From Desulfobulbaceae bacterium BRH_c16a (GTDB taxonomy: Bacteria > Desulfobacterota > Desulfobulbia > Desulfobulbales > Desulfocapsaceae): a DNA stretch of 64,000 nucleotides. Each line of letters starts with the position of its first letter. Within the stretch, counting starts at the first letter, position 1. Position numbers and translations under genes: made by a program. The DNA lies in contig LADS01000061.1 in the NCBI GenBank assembly GCA_000961725.1, positions 186,001 through 250,000 on the forward strand, in the 5' to 3' direction. Positions 45,736 through 53,937 of this stretch are shown piece by piece. A model generated the notes under the pieces. It ran no database searches. It had not been told where the DNA came from and saw only the letters and a program-made list of their open reading frames with translations.

Positions 45736-47208
45736 GTGGATCGTAAGGCGCCGGAAAAAATGCGGGACTTTTTTAAAAACTCACCGCCGGAAATTCTTGA
45801 CGCGCTGGTGCGGGTAAGGCAAAGAAGCGGCGTACGACTCTTTCTTGTCGGTGGCACTGTTCGCGACGGGTTGCTGGGCAGGGTCACTCATGATCTGGAT
45901 ATCGCAGCCGAAGGACCGATGCTGCCGCTTGCCAACCTGTTGCGGCAAGAGCTTGGCGGAGGGGCACTCATCGACCTTTCGGCGTCGGATGATGAAGTGG
46001 TTCGGGTGGTATGGCAGGGTGAACAGGTCGACTTTTCGACCTTTCGTGCAGGCGTCGCGACGATTGAAGAGGACCTGTTCCTGCGCGATTTTACCGTCAA
46101 TGCCCTGGCCGTGCCCCTTTCGGAGGGGAAAGCTGCAGGTGTTGTCGATCCTGCCGGAGGTATGACCGATCTCCAGGCGAAGCGGATCAGACACTGCCCC
46201 GGCGCGTTTACTGCCGACCCGGTGCGGATGTTGCGTGGCTATCGCCTGGCAGCGACGCTGGATTTTTCCCTCGATCCGCAGACAACGGAAGAGATAAAAA
46301 AACACGTCAGGCTTATAGCCGGTGTTGCCGCCGAACGGATCGGCCATGAGATGCGGTTGATCTTTTCTTCGGCCCGAACTGCTGAAACACTGGAGGCAAT
46401 GGATAAAGCCGGATTGTTGCGCCTGCTTCTGCCGGAGTTGTATCAGGGTGAGGGGGTCGAGCAACCGGAATTTCATCATCTTGACGTCCTCGGCCACAGT
46501 TTTCTCGCCCTGAAAATGATGGAGGAAATCATCGCCCGGCCGAACCGCTTTTTTGGCGGGAAGGACCTGGGGATTGCAAAGTATCTCGAGGAAGAGAACA
46601 ACAGAGTCTGCCTCAAATGGGCTGCCCTGATGCACGATATCGGCAAACCGGCCACCAAAGACATGCACAACGGCGAGACTGGCCGGGTAACGTTTTACGG
46701 GCACGATGAGGTCGGACGCAGGCTCTTCCAGAGTTTTGCCGAACGCTGCCGGTGGAGTAAAGCCGACGCCGAGCGGACCGGCGGACTTATCGGCATGCAC
46801 ATGCATCCCTTCCACCTCTGCAATGTGCAGCGGGAAGGACAGATTTCCAGGCGGGCGGCCTTAAATATCTGTCACCGGGCCGGCAATGATCTGCCGGGGC
46901 TTTTTCTGCTGGCGATGTCCGATAGTCTGGCCAGTAAAGGCGAGAAGAAACCGGAGCGGATGGAGGAAGAACTTGTCGTCCTGTTCGATACGGTCCAGGG
47001 AATATATAAAGATTACATTGAACCTGTCCTCCGGGGACCGCGCCTGATCTCCGGGAAGGACCTGATTGCCATCGGTCTTACGCCGGGACCATCGTTTGCG
47101 AAAATTCTTGCTGAACTTGAAGTGGCCAGAATTGAGGGGGCGGTGACCGATCGCCAGACGGCATTGCGATGGGTGGAAGCATATCTGCATCATGATAAAC
47201 CTGTCTGA
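45736..47208 (+). CDS. CCA-adding enzyme / tRNA nucleotidyltransferase with HD domain
   Basis: 490 residues starting at GTG. The nucleotidyltransferase head has LVGGTVRDGLLGRVTHDLDIA with the DxD pair. The RRMLRGYRLAATLDF-type region (MLRGYRLA) and a C-terminal HD domain (LMHDIGKPATKD) follow. It adds or repairs the tRNA CCA end. The tRNA-Arg in this window already encodes its CCA, so repair may be the main job there. Confidence 0.88.
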   Translation: MDRKAPEKMRDFFKNSPPEILDALVRVRQRSGVRLFLVGGTVRDGLLGRVTHDLDIAAEGPMLPLANLLRQELGGGALIDLSASDDEVVRVVWQGEQVDFSTFRAGVATIEEDLFLRDFTVNALAVPLSEGKAAGVVDPAGGMTDLQAKRIRHCPGAFTADPVRMLRGYRLAATLDFSLDPQTTEEIKKHVRLIAGVAAERIGHEMRLIFSSARTAETLEAMDKAGLLRLLLPELYQGEGVEQPEFHHLDVLGHSFLALKMMEEIIARPNRFFGGKDLGIAKYLEEENNRVCLKWAALMHDIGKPATKDMHNGETGRVTFYGHDEVGRRLFQSFAERCRWSKADAERTGGLIGMHMHPFHLCNVQREGQISRRAALNICHRAGNDLPGLFLLAMSDSLASKGEKKPERMEEELVVLFDTVQGIYKDYIEPVLRGPRLISGKDLIAIGLTPGPSFAKILAELEVARIEGAVTDRQTALRWVEAYLHHDKPV

Positions 47209-47277
47209 AAACCTGGGTGGTGGAGTGAACCGTCAGCAGGTTTTCGTCTTGTCAAAGAAAAATAAATGGACTAATAC

Positions 47278-47913
47278 GTGCGTAAAATAAACGATTACTA
47301 TGCAAAAAAGGCGAAAAAGGAAAAATATCCTGCTCGCTCTGTCTATAAGATTGAGGAAGTACAACAGAAGTATAAATTTCTCAGCCGGGGCGACAGCGTC
47401 CTTGACCTCGGCTGTTATCCGGGCAGTTGGTCCATTTTTGCCTCGGAAGTGGTTGGACCGAAAGGAATTGTAGTTGGTGTCGATCTGCAGCAGGCGGAAC
47501 AGTCGGCCCGGCCGGGAGGCGCGCCGATTCATTGGCTGTGCCAGGATATCATGGATCCGGAAATGATTGTCCAGGTTCGAAAGTTTCGGCCGTCATTTCG
47601 GGTGCTGATCTCGGATCTGGCCCCCAAGACCACCGGCAACAGATGGGTGGATGCCCAGCATTCGCTGATCCTGGTGCGAAAAACCCTGGCTATTGCCGAA
47701 GAGTTGCTGCTGAATAAGGGGCATTATATATGTAAAGTTTTCCAGGGTGAAGATTTTCCGGAGTTTGTCGATTGGATGAAGGAACGTTTTTCCATGGTAA
47801 AAGTACTGAAACCAAAGAGTTCCCGTACTGAGAGTAGAGAGGTTTTTGTTCTGGGGATGGAGTATCGTAAGCCGGTTCCCGAAGTAGAATTGCAGCAGGA
47901 GCATACGATTTAA
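47278..47913 (+). CDS. rlmE: 23S rRNA 2'-O-methyltransferase RlmE
   Basis: 211 residues from GTG at 47278. The FtsJ fold has the K-D-K-E set: ARSVYKIEEV, DLGCYPGSWS (SAM motif), SDLAPKTTGNRWVD, and GHYICKVFQGEDFPEF. It methylates U2552 of 23S rRNA. It is followed by yebC and ruvCAB in the same direction. Confidence 0.9.
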   Translation: MRKINDYYAKKAKKEKYPARSVYKIEEVQQKYKFLSRGDSVLDLGCYPGSWSIFASEVVGPKGIVVGVDLQQAEQSARPGGAPIHWLCQDIMDPEMIVQVRKFRPSFRVLISDLAPKTTGNRWVDAQHSLILVRKTLAIAEELLLNKGHYICKVFQGEDFPEFVDWMKERFSMVKVLKPKSSRTESREVFVLGMEYRKPVPEVELQQEHTI

Positions 47914-47937
47914 ATTATAATTTCATGGGTGTGATAT

Positions 47938-48687
47938 ATGTCTGGACATTCTAAGTGGTCGACAATTAAAAGAAAAAAAGGGGCGATTGACGCCAAGAGG
48001 GGGAAGATATTTACCCGTCTGATCAAGGAGATCACAGTGGCTGCAAGAGCCGGCGGCGGAGATCCCGAGGGCAATCCGCGCCTGCGTTCGGCTATTCTGA
48101 CGGCAAAAACCGAAAACATGCCGAAAGACAACATTGCCAGAGCCATCAAGAAAGGCACCGGAGAGATCGCCGGTGAGATATACGACGAGATCATGTATGA
48201 AGGCTATGGCCCCGGCGGAGTTGCCGTGCTGGTCGAGTGCATGACCGACAATCGCAACAGAACGGTGGCCGATGTGCGGCACTTTTTTGCCAAGAGCAAC
48301 GGCAACCTTGGTGAGTCTGGGTGTGTTGCGTACATGTTCGACAAAAAGGGGTTGATCCTCGTCGATAAAACAAAAATCTCGGAAGATGAGCTGATGGAAA
48401 TGGCTCTTGAGGCCGGGGCTGAAGATGTCGTCGAAGAAGAGAGCGAATTCCATATCTATACCGCACCGGAAGATTTCGACAGTATTCGCAGCACCCTTGA
48501 AGAGCGTGGGCTCAATTTTGTCGATGCGCAGGTTTCGATGATCCCCCAGAATACCGTTGAAGTGACTGACGAAAAGGTTGCCCGCTCCCTCATGAAGCTG
48601 ATGGAAAACCTCGAGGATCACGACGATGTGCAGAATGTGTACGCCAATTTCGATATCGACGATGCTCTTATGGAGCAGTTGTCGTAG
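47938..48687 (+). CDS. yebC: YebC/PmpR family protein
   Basis: 249 residues, standard length. MSGHSKWSTIKRKKGAIDAKRGKIF is the family start, then GGGDPEGNPRLRSAI and the C-terminal acidic domain. Known as a transcriptional regulator and, in recent work, as a factor aiding translation of proline stretches. It precedes ruvC, the common order yebC-ruvC-ruvA-ruvB. Confidence 0.95.
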   Translation: MSGHSKWSTIKRKKGAIDAKRGKIFTRLIKEITVAARAGGGDPEGNPRLRSAILTAKTENMPKDNIARAIKKGTGEIAGEIYDEIMYEGYGPGGVAVLVECMTDNRNRTVADVRHFFAKSNGNLGESGCVAYMFDKKGLILVDKTKISEDELMEMALEAGAEDVVEEESEFHIYTAPEDFDSIRSTLEERGLNFVDAQVSMIPQNTVEVTDEKVARSLMKLMENLEDHDDVQNVYANFDIDDALMEQLS

Positions 48688-48699
48688 CATGCGATAATT

Positions 48700-49173
48700 G
48701 TGGGAAGAATTATCGGGATCGATCCCGGCAGCAGGGTTACCGGGTACGGTGTCATCGACACCGACCGGGGCCGGCTCTATTTCGTTGCCTGCGGAGTGGT
48801 GAAGACCACCCCCGATTATCCTTTTGCCAATCGGCTCAATGAAATATTTGAAGGTCTGAACCAGGTTATCCAGGTTCATGAGCCTGCTGTCGCCGCCATT
48901 GAAGAGGTTTTTCTCGCGACAAATCCCCGTTCCGCCTTAAAGCTCGGCCATGCCCGCGGAGCGGCGGTTGTAGCGGCCATGCAGAACGGGCTGGCTGTCC
49001 ATGATTACAGCCCTCGCGCCATTAAACAGGCGGTTGTCGGGTACGGCCAGGCGGAAAAGGAACAGGTTCAGCATATGGTCCAGGTTTTGCTCGAACTTTC
49101 CGGCAGGCCGAGTTCGGATGCCGCCGATGCCCTTGCCGTGGCCATTTGCCATGCCAATCAGTTTCACCTATAA
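48700..49173 (+). CDS. ruvC: Holliday junction resolvase RuvC
   Basis: 157 residues from GTG. Catalytic carboxylates are Asp in GIDPGSRVTGYGV, Glu in AIEEVFL, and the C-terminal DAADALAVAICH pair. It cuts Holliday junctions. Twelve bases after yebC. Confidence 0.94.
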   Translation: MGRIIGIDPGSRVTGYGVIDTDRGRLYFVACGVVKTTPDYPFANRLNEIFEGLNQVIQVHEPAVAAIEEVFLATNPRSALKLGHARGAAVVAAMQNGLAVHDYSPRAIKQAVVGYGQAEKEQVQHMVQVLLELSGRPSSDAADALAVAICHANQFHL

Positions 49174-49180
49174 GAAAACC

Positions 49181-49804
49181 ATGATCGCAACCTTGACAGG
49201 CAGAATTCTCTTTAAAACTCTCGACAGGGCGATCGTTGATGTCGGCGGGGTCGGTTACGAAGTATTCCTCTCGACCGACAGCCTGGTCCGGCTGCCGGAG
49301 AAGGGCGGGGAAGTCTTTCTCCATATCCACACCAATGTGCGGGAGGACGCGATTACCTTGTTCGGTTTTCTGGAAGAACAGGAGAAAGAGCTGTTTCTCG
49401 TGTTGCGAACCGTTTCGGGAATCGGCCCGAAAGTGGCTTTGGCGATCCTTTCCGGCCTGCGGGTGAGTGCCATCTGTCAGGCAATTGTCGCCGGCGACCT
49501 CAAAAGGCTTATGACCCTCCCCGGAGTCGGCAAACGGACGGCGGAGCGGATCTGCGTCGAGTTGAAAGAAAAGGTGGCGCACCTGAGTCATGGTGCGGTA
49601 CCCTTGCCTCATGGCGAACGGGAAGTTGTCGCCGCCGAAGGGTCGATCGTAGCCGATGCACTGTCGGCTCTGACCAATCTCGGATATCCCGACTCGGTTG
49701 CAAGAGGTGCTCTCGGGAAAGTCAAAAAACAGCTGGGGGATGAGGCGTTCGACACACTCAGGATCGAGGTTCTTCTACGTGAGGCCCTGAAAACATTAGC
49801 ATGA
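49181..49804 (+). CDS. ruvA: Holliday junction branch migration protein RuvA
   Basis: 207 residues from ATG at 49181. OB-fold start MIATLTGRILFKT, helix-hairpin-helix motifs GIGPKVALAILSGL and LPGVGKRTAERI, and a C-terminal RuvB-binding domain. Its stop overlaps the ruvB start by four bases. Confidence 0.95.
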   Translation: MIATLTGRILFKTLDRAIVDVGGVGYEVFLSTDSLVRLPEKGGEVFLHIHTNVREDAITLFGFLEEQEKELFLVLRTVSGIGPKVALAILSGLRVSAICQAIVAGDLKRLMTLPGVGKRTAERICVELKEKVAHLSHGAVPLPHGEREVVAAEGSIVADALSALTNLGYPDSVARGALGKVKKQLGDEAFDTLRIEVLLREALKTLA

Positions 49805-50856
49805 ATATCGAGGAAGATATCACCTCCGGAAGCCGTCTGGTGGCCCCGGAAAAGCAGGTGCGGGAGCCGGCAAGCGACAACGCCCTGCGGCCGCAGAAGC
49901 TTTCCGAGTACATCGGCCAGGATCAGGTAAAGAAAAGCCTGTCCATCTTCATCCAGGCCGCACTCGGCCGGAAGGAACCGTTGGACCATGTGCTTTTTCA
50001 TGGTTTTCCGGGTCTTGGCAAAACGACTCTTTGCTATATCATCGCCAACGAGATGGGGGCGGGAATTAAAGTTACCTCCGGCCCGGTTATCGAAAAACAA
50101 GGCGACCTGGCGGCGATTCTCACCAGCCTGCAGGAAGGCGATGTCCTCTTTATCGATGAAATTCACCGGCTGAATCATGTGGTGGAGGAGGTTTTGTATC
50201 CGGCCATGGAGGATTTTCAGCTCGATCTGATCATCGGCCAGGGACCCGGAGCGAGATCGGTGAAGATGGATCTGCCGAAATTCACCCTGGTTGGCGCGAC
50301 AACCCGCACCGGCCTCCTGACTCCGCCGCTCCGGGACCGCTTCGGGGTAGTGCTGCGGCTCGAGTTCTATTCTCCCGAGGAATTGGTGACCATTGTCCAG
50401 CGTTCCGGTAAAATTCTCGGGATGAATATCGATCGGACCGGCGCCCTGGAACTCGGCCGAAGGTCCAGGGGGACCCCGAGAATTGCCAACAGGCTGTTGC
50501 GCCGGGTAAGGGATTATGCCGAAGTCGGCGGACATCCGGTAGTCGACAGTGTGGTGGCCAATGAGGCCCTCAATCTCCTCGGAGTCGATGAGTTTGGTCT
50601 GGACGATATGGACCGGCGGATCATGTTGACTATAATCGACAAATTCGAGGGTGGGCCAATTGGTCTCGAGACTCTTGCAACAGTTGTCTGCGAAGAAAAA
50701 AATACCCTTGAGGATGTCTACGAGCCGTTTCTGATCCAGTCGGGTTTTCTCAAGCGAACACCTCGCGGACGAGTGGCAACCGCCAGGGCTTACGAACACT
50801 TCCAGCGAAAGGTTCCCCGACAGGCTGCCATACAGCAGTCTCTTTTTGACGAGTAA
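49801..50856 (+). CDS. ruvB: Holliday junction helicase RuvB
   Basis: 351 residues. Walker A GFPGLGKTT, Walker B LFIDEIHRL, sensor 1 GATTRTGLL and the C-terminal winged helix (DVYEPFLIQSGFLKRTPRGRV). Standard AAA+ motor for branch migration. Start overlaps ruvA. Confidence 0.96.
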   Translation: MNIEEDITSGSRLVAPEKQVREPASDNALRPQKLSEYIGQDQVKKSLSIFIQAALGRKEPLDHVLFHGFPGLGKTTLCYIIANEMGAGIKVTSGPVIEKQGDLAAILTSLQEGDVLFIDEIHRLNHVVEEVLYPAMEDFQLDLIIGQGPGARSVKMDLPKFTLVGATTRTGLLTPPLRDRFGVVLRLEFYSPEELVTIVQRSGKILGMNIDRTGALELGRRSRGTPRIANRLLRRVRDYAEVGGHPVVDSVVANEALNLLGVDEFGLDDMDRRIMLTIIDKFEGGPIGLETLATVVCEEKNTLEDVYEPFLIQSGFLKRTPRGRVATARAYEHFQRKVPRQAAIQQSLFDE

Positions 50857-50895
50857 GAAGAGACAACACCAGTCCCTCTGACAAAGGATACTTCC

Positions 50896-51726
50896 ATGCG
50901 CAAAACAGTTACAGAGATACGATCGATGAAGGCGGACGGCAAGAGGATCACGGTGCTCACCGCCTATGATGCCTCGATGGCAAGACTGCTCGGCAACTGC
51001 GGGGTCGATGTCCTGCTCGTCGGCGATTCCCTCGGGATGGTAATGCTGGGGTATGATTCGACCGTACCGGTGACAATGGACGAGATGCTGCATCATGCCA
51101 AGGCGGTTCGGCGCGGTGCGCCGGACAGCTTCATTGTCGGCGATATGCCGTTTGGTTCGTATCACACCGGAACGCGGGATGCCGTGATAAACGGCCAGCG
51201 TTTCCTGAAAGAAGCGGGTTGCGACGCGGTGAAGCTGGAAGGCGGCCTGGCGATGTGCGAGATCGTTCGGGCTCTGATTGCGGCCGGGGTGCCGGTCATG
51301 GCCCATATCGGCCTTACACCGCAGACAGCCAGTCAGCTCGGCGGCTACAAGGTGCAGGGCAAGGGGATCGAGGAGGCCAGAAGGCTTCTCGCCGAAGCAC
51401 GGGGACTCGAGGAGGCGGGGGCTTTTGGCATCGTGCTGGAGTGTGTTCCGAGCAAGCTTGCCCGGGTGATTACCACGTCACTCGCCATGCCGACAATTGG
51501 TATCGGCGCCGGGGCGGACTGTGACGGGCAGGTTCTCGTTACCCATGACATGCTCGGCATGTTTGAAAAGTTCACTCCAAGATTTGTGAAGAAATATGCA
51601 GACCTTGCTCCCATGATGAAAACAGCTGTTCAGCAGTACGTTTCGGAAGTTCAAGGCGGTTTCTACCCCGGCCCCGAACATGGTTTTGCCGGTGAGAGTG
51701 ATTATCTGGAGCTTGTATCCGACTAA
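50896..51726 (+). CDS. panB: 3-methyl-2-oxobutanoate hydroxymethyltransferase
   Basis: 276 residues. VLTAYDASMARLLGNCGVD start, GDSLGMVMLG, GDMPFGSY, and the conserved KLEGG lysine region. First committed step of pantothenate synthesis. AAAGGA precedes the ATG and a strong terminator follows; panC is not adjacent. Confidence 0.94.
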   Translation: MRKTVTEIRSMKADGKRITVLTAYDASMARLLGNCGVDVLLVGDSLGMVMLGYDSTVPVTMDEMLHHAKAVRRGAPDSFIVGDMPFGSYHTGTRDAVINGQRFLKEAGCDAVKLEGGLAMCEIVRALIAAGVPVMAHIGLTPQTASQLGGYKVQGKGIEEARRLLAEARGLEEAGAFGIVLECVPSKLARVITTSLAMPTIGIGAGADCDGQVLVTHDMLGMFEKFTPRFVKKYADLAPMMKTAVQQYVSEVQGGFYPGPEHGFAGESDYLELVSD

Positions 51727-51755
51727 CCGATGTCGATATAATTCTATCGGGGTAG

Positions 51756-51796
51756 AAAAGGGGCGACTGGCAGAGATGCAGTCGCCCCTTTTTTGT
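51756..51796 (+). terminator. Intrinsic terminator after panB
   Basis: AAAAGGGGCGACT pairs with AGTCGCCCCTTTT around an 11-base loop and continues in T. The stem starts with A-tract, so it can act in both directions. Confidence 0.9.
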
Positions 51797-52048
51797 TGTT
51801 CTTTTCATTTTTCCCCACTTTCCTCCACCGCATTGTTGTTAAAGAGCACTCTTCCTCTGCATGTTTCTGAACCTTCTGATAATACAGCAGTTATCTGGGG
51901 ATTAGCCCTCAATTCCCATGTGTTGGTCTTGCAGGCGAAAATCCCGCAGTTCCCGTGAGTGGTGTGTTCTGTTTTGCGGTACGCTATATGTTGTGTTTTC
52001 ATCGGTTGCGGTGAGAGTCTTATGATATTGAAGTTACAGATTTTCTGC

Positions 52049-52075
52049 TTGACGGGGATCGGGTGTTGAGATAAA
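52049..52075 (+). promoter_or_regulatory. Possible promoter of the dcw cluster
   Basis: TTGACG (-35, 52049-52054) and GATAAA (-10, 52070-52075) with a short 15-base spacer. It lies directly before the MraZ boxes. Moderate match only. Confidence 0.4.
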
Positions 52076-52130
52076 AGGGATGATAGTGGTGCAAAGTGGG
52101 GAGGAGGGGTTTCGCGTGGGCGCTGGTGTT
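52076..52130 (+). promoter_or_regulatory. MraZ box array (10-base periodic GTGG repeats)
   Basis: Five-base G-rich boxes occur every 10 bases: AGGGA (52076), GTGGT (52086), GTGGG (52096), GGGGT (52106), GTGGG (52116), GTGTT (52126). MraZ is known to bind TGGGN-type boxes spaced by five bases, so this is the autoregulatory operator upstream of mraZ. Confidence 0.75.
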
Positions 52131-52146
52131 GGTTCGGGGGAGCGGG

Positions 52147-52602
52147 GTGGTCAAAAGCAGATTTCGAAGCAGGACGGATCATATTCTCGACGCGAAGGGA
52201 AGGTTGAATTTTCCCACTCGATTCCGCGATGTTCTGCGTCAAAGCGGTTCCGAAATCCTGATGGTAGCCCCCTGGAAGAGTCATCTCCGTGCGTATCCCG
52301 TGGCAGAGTGGGAGGCCTTGGAAACAAAGCTTCTGACTCAAGGTGGAGAACAGCCGAAAATCGCCAGTTTTGTCCGCTATGTAGTCGGTGGTGTCGTCGA
52401 ATGCTGTCTCGATAAGCAGGGGCGTATTCTCCTGCCTCCCGAGTTGCGGACCGATGCCAGCCTGACCAAGGAAGTGGTCCTGACGGGTATGATCGACTGG
52501 GTCGAGATCTGGGATAAACAGGCCTGGGCCGCCGAAACTGAGGCCACCCGTGAAGGTTTTGAGGGTCACGAGGCCAGCCTTTCAAGAATGGGGATATTCT
52601 AG
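52147..52602 (+). CDS. mraZ: Transcriptional regulator MraZ
   Basis: 151 residues from GTG at 52147, preceded by GGGGGAG. This gives the normal family length; the open frame before it has no support. Two AbrB-like swapped-hairpin halves are visible (DHILDAKGRLNFPTRFRD and CCLDKQGRILLPPELR). It regulates the dcw operon through the boxes upstream. The stop overlaps the rsmH start by one base. Confidence 0.93.
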   Translation: MVKSRFRSRTDHILDAKGRLNFPTRFRDVLRQSGSEILMVAPWKSHLRAYPVAEWEALETKLLTQGGEQPKIASFVRYVVGGVVECCLDKQGRILLPPELRTDASLTKEVVLTGMIDWVEIWDKQAWAAETEATREGFEGHEASLSRMGIF

Positions 52603-53507
52603 TGAGCGATCGTGTGCCGGAAGAGCAGATTCATCGCTCGGTGCTGCTGGATGAATGCATGCGCTTTCTCAACCCTCAGCCCGGCGGGATCTATGTCGAT
52701 GGAACGCTGGGGTTGGGCGGACACAGCAAAGAAATACTGGCGCGATCGGGGCCTGACTCCAGGGTTATCGCCTTTGAATGGGATGAAACCGCTCTTTCAC
52801 GCAGCACAGAACGACTGAGGGCCTATGCCGATAGGCTGCAGCTTGTCAGACGAAATTTTGCCGAACTGGCGACAGGGCTGGATGAGTTGGGAGTTCGTGA
52901 GATAGACGGCCTGCTGATCGATATCGGGTTGTCGTCGTTGCAGCTCGATATGGGGGAGCGAGGCTTCAGTTTCCAGCGCGACGAGATCCTCGATATGCGG
53001 ATGGACAACAGGAGCACGACTTCGGCTCAGGATATCCTGGCAAAATGCTCGGAAAAGGAACTGGCGGATATTTTTTATTATTACGGCGAAGAACGGCAGG
53101 CCCGGCCGATTGCCGCGGCAATTTGCGAGTCTCGAGTCCAGAAGAAAATCGAAAGCACCAAACAGCTGGTATCGATCGTGGCCCACGCGGTACCCAAACG
53201 TTTTCATCCGAAGAAGATCCATGTAGCCACCAAAGTGTTTCAGGCCTTGCGGATTGCCGTGAACACCGAATTGGAAAACCTGGCGAAGATACTCGATGAT
53301 GGGGTGAGGTTTTTGAAACCGGGTGCCAGATTCTGCGTTATCTCTTTTCATTCGCTGGAAGATCGAATCGTTAAAAGAAAATTTAAAAATAATGAAGAAT
53401 TGGAAGTGTTGACAACAAAACCGGTAGTGCCTTCTGCGAAGGAGGTTGCGGAAAATCCGCGATCGCGCAGTGCCCGGTTGAGGGTTGCACAGAAAAAAAA
53501 TTCATAG
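52602..53507 (+). CDS. rsmH: 16S rRNA m4C1402 methyltransferase RsmH
   Basis: 301 residues from GTG. SAM motif YVDGTLGLGGHSKEIL, then LLIDIGLSSLQLD, MRMD, and the C-terminal SFHSLEDRIVKRKF. Second gene of the dcw cluster, translationally coupled to mraZ. Confidence 0.95.
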   Translation: MSDRVPEEQIHRSVLLDECMRFLNPQPGGIYVDGTLGLGGHSKEILARSGPDSRVIAFEWDETALSRSTERLRAYADRLQLVRRNFAELATGLDELGVREIDGLLIDIGLSSLQLDMGERGFSFQRDEILDMRMDNRSTTSAQDILAKCSEKELADIFYYYGEERQARPIAAAICESRVQKKIESTKQLVSIVAHAVPKRFHPKKIHVATKVFQALRIAVNTELENLAKILDDGVRFLKPGARFCVISFHSLEDRIVKRKFKNNEELEVLTTKPVVPSAKEVAENPRSRSARLRVAQKKNS

Positions 53508-53518
53508 AAGCGGGGAGA

Positions 53519-53899
53519 ATGATGAATTATCACAACACAACGGAAGCATATTTGCCACCTGTAATTAATATAGGAATAAGACATCATCTGCAGGGAAGAG
53601 ATGCCCGAAATTTACGTAATTTACTGGGCGGACTGGTGCTGTGGCGAGCTGTCGGCAAGGTGGCGTTGGTGCTGCTGCCCCTGGTGATGGCGATAAATCT
53701 CCTGTTGGCGTCGGCGATCGACAATGTCGGACTGTCCTTTTCGACAGTTGACAACCGGCGCCATGAATTGATGGACAAGAATATCGAACTGCTGGCACGG
53801 AAGGCTCGTCTTGGGGCTCCCGATAATATCCTGCAGGTTGCAGGCGACAAATTAGCGCTTTATTCTGCTTCGGGTGACCAGATTGAACGGTTGAACTGA
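53519..53899 (+). CDS. ftsL: FtsL-like cell division protein
   Basis: 126 residues; start at 53519 or 53522 (GGGGAG just before favours 53522). One membrane helix at about residues 47-65 and a short C-terminal periplasmic coiled coil (HELMDKNIELLARKARL). Sequence is poorly conserved, as usual for FtsL, and identification rests on size, topology and position between rsmH and ftsI. Confidence 0.75.
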   Translation: MMNYHNTTEAYLPPVINIGIRHHLQGRDARNLRNLLGGLVLWRAVGKVALVLLPLVMAINLLLASAIDNVGLSFSTVDNRRHELMDKNIELLARKARLGAPDNILQVAGDKLALYSASGDQIERLN

Positions 53900-53937
53900 A
53901 AAAGGAAGAAGTACTTTGTAAGTATAGTAAGTATAAT

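Larger units (their letters stand above)
51727..52146. other. Region between panB and mraZ
   Basis: About 420 bases without a gene. It holds the panB terminator (51756-51796), a long AT-rich stretch with no ORF, then a possible promoter and the MraZ box ladder listed separately. Confidence 0.6.
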
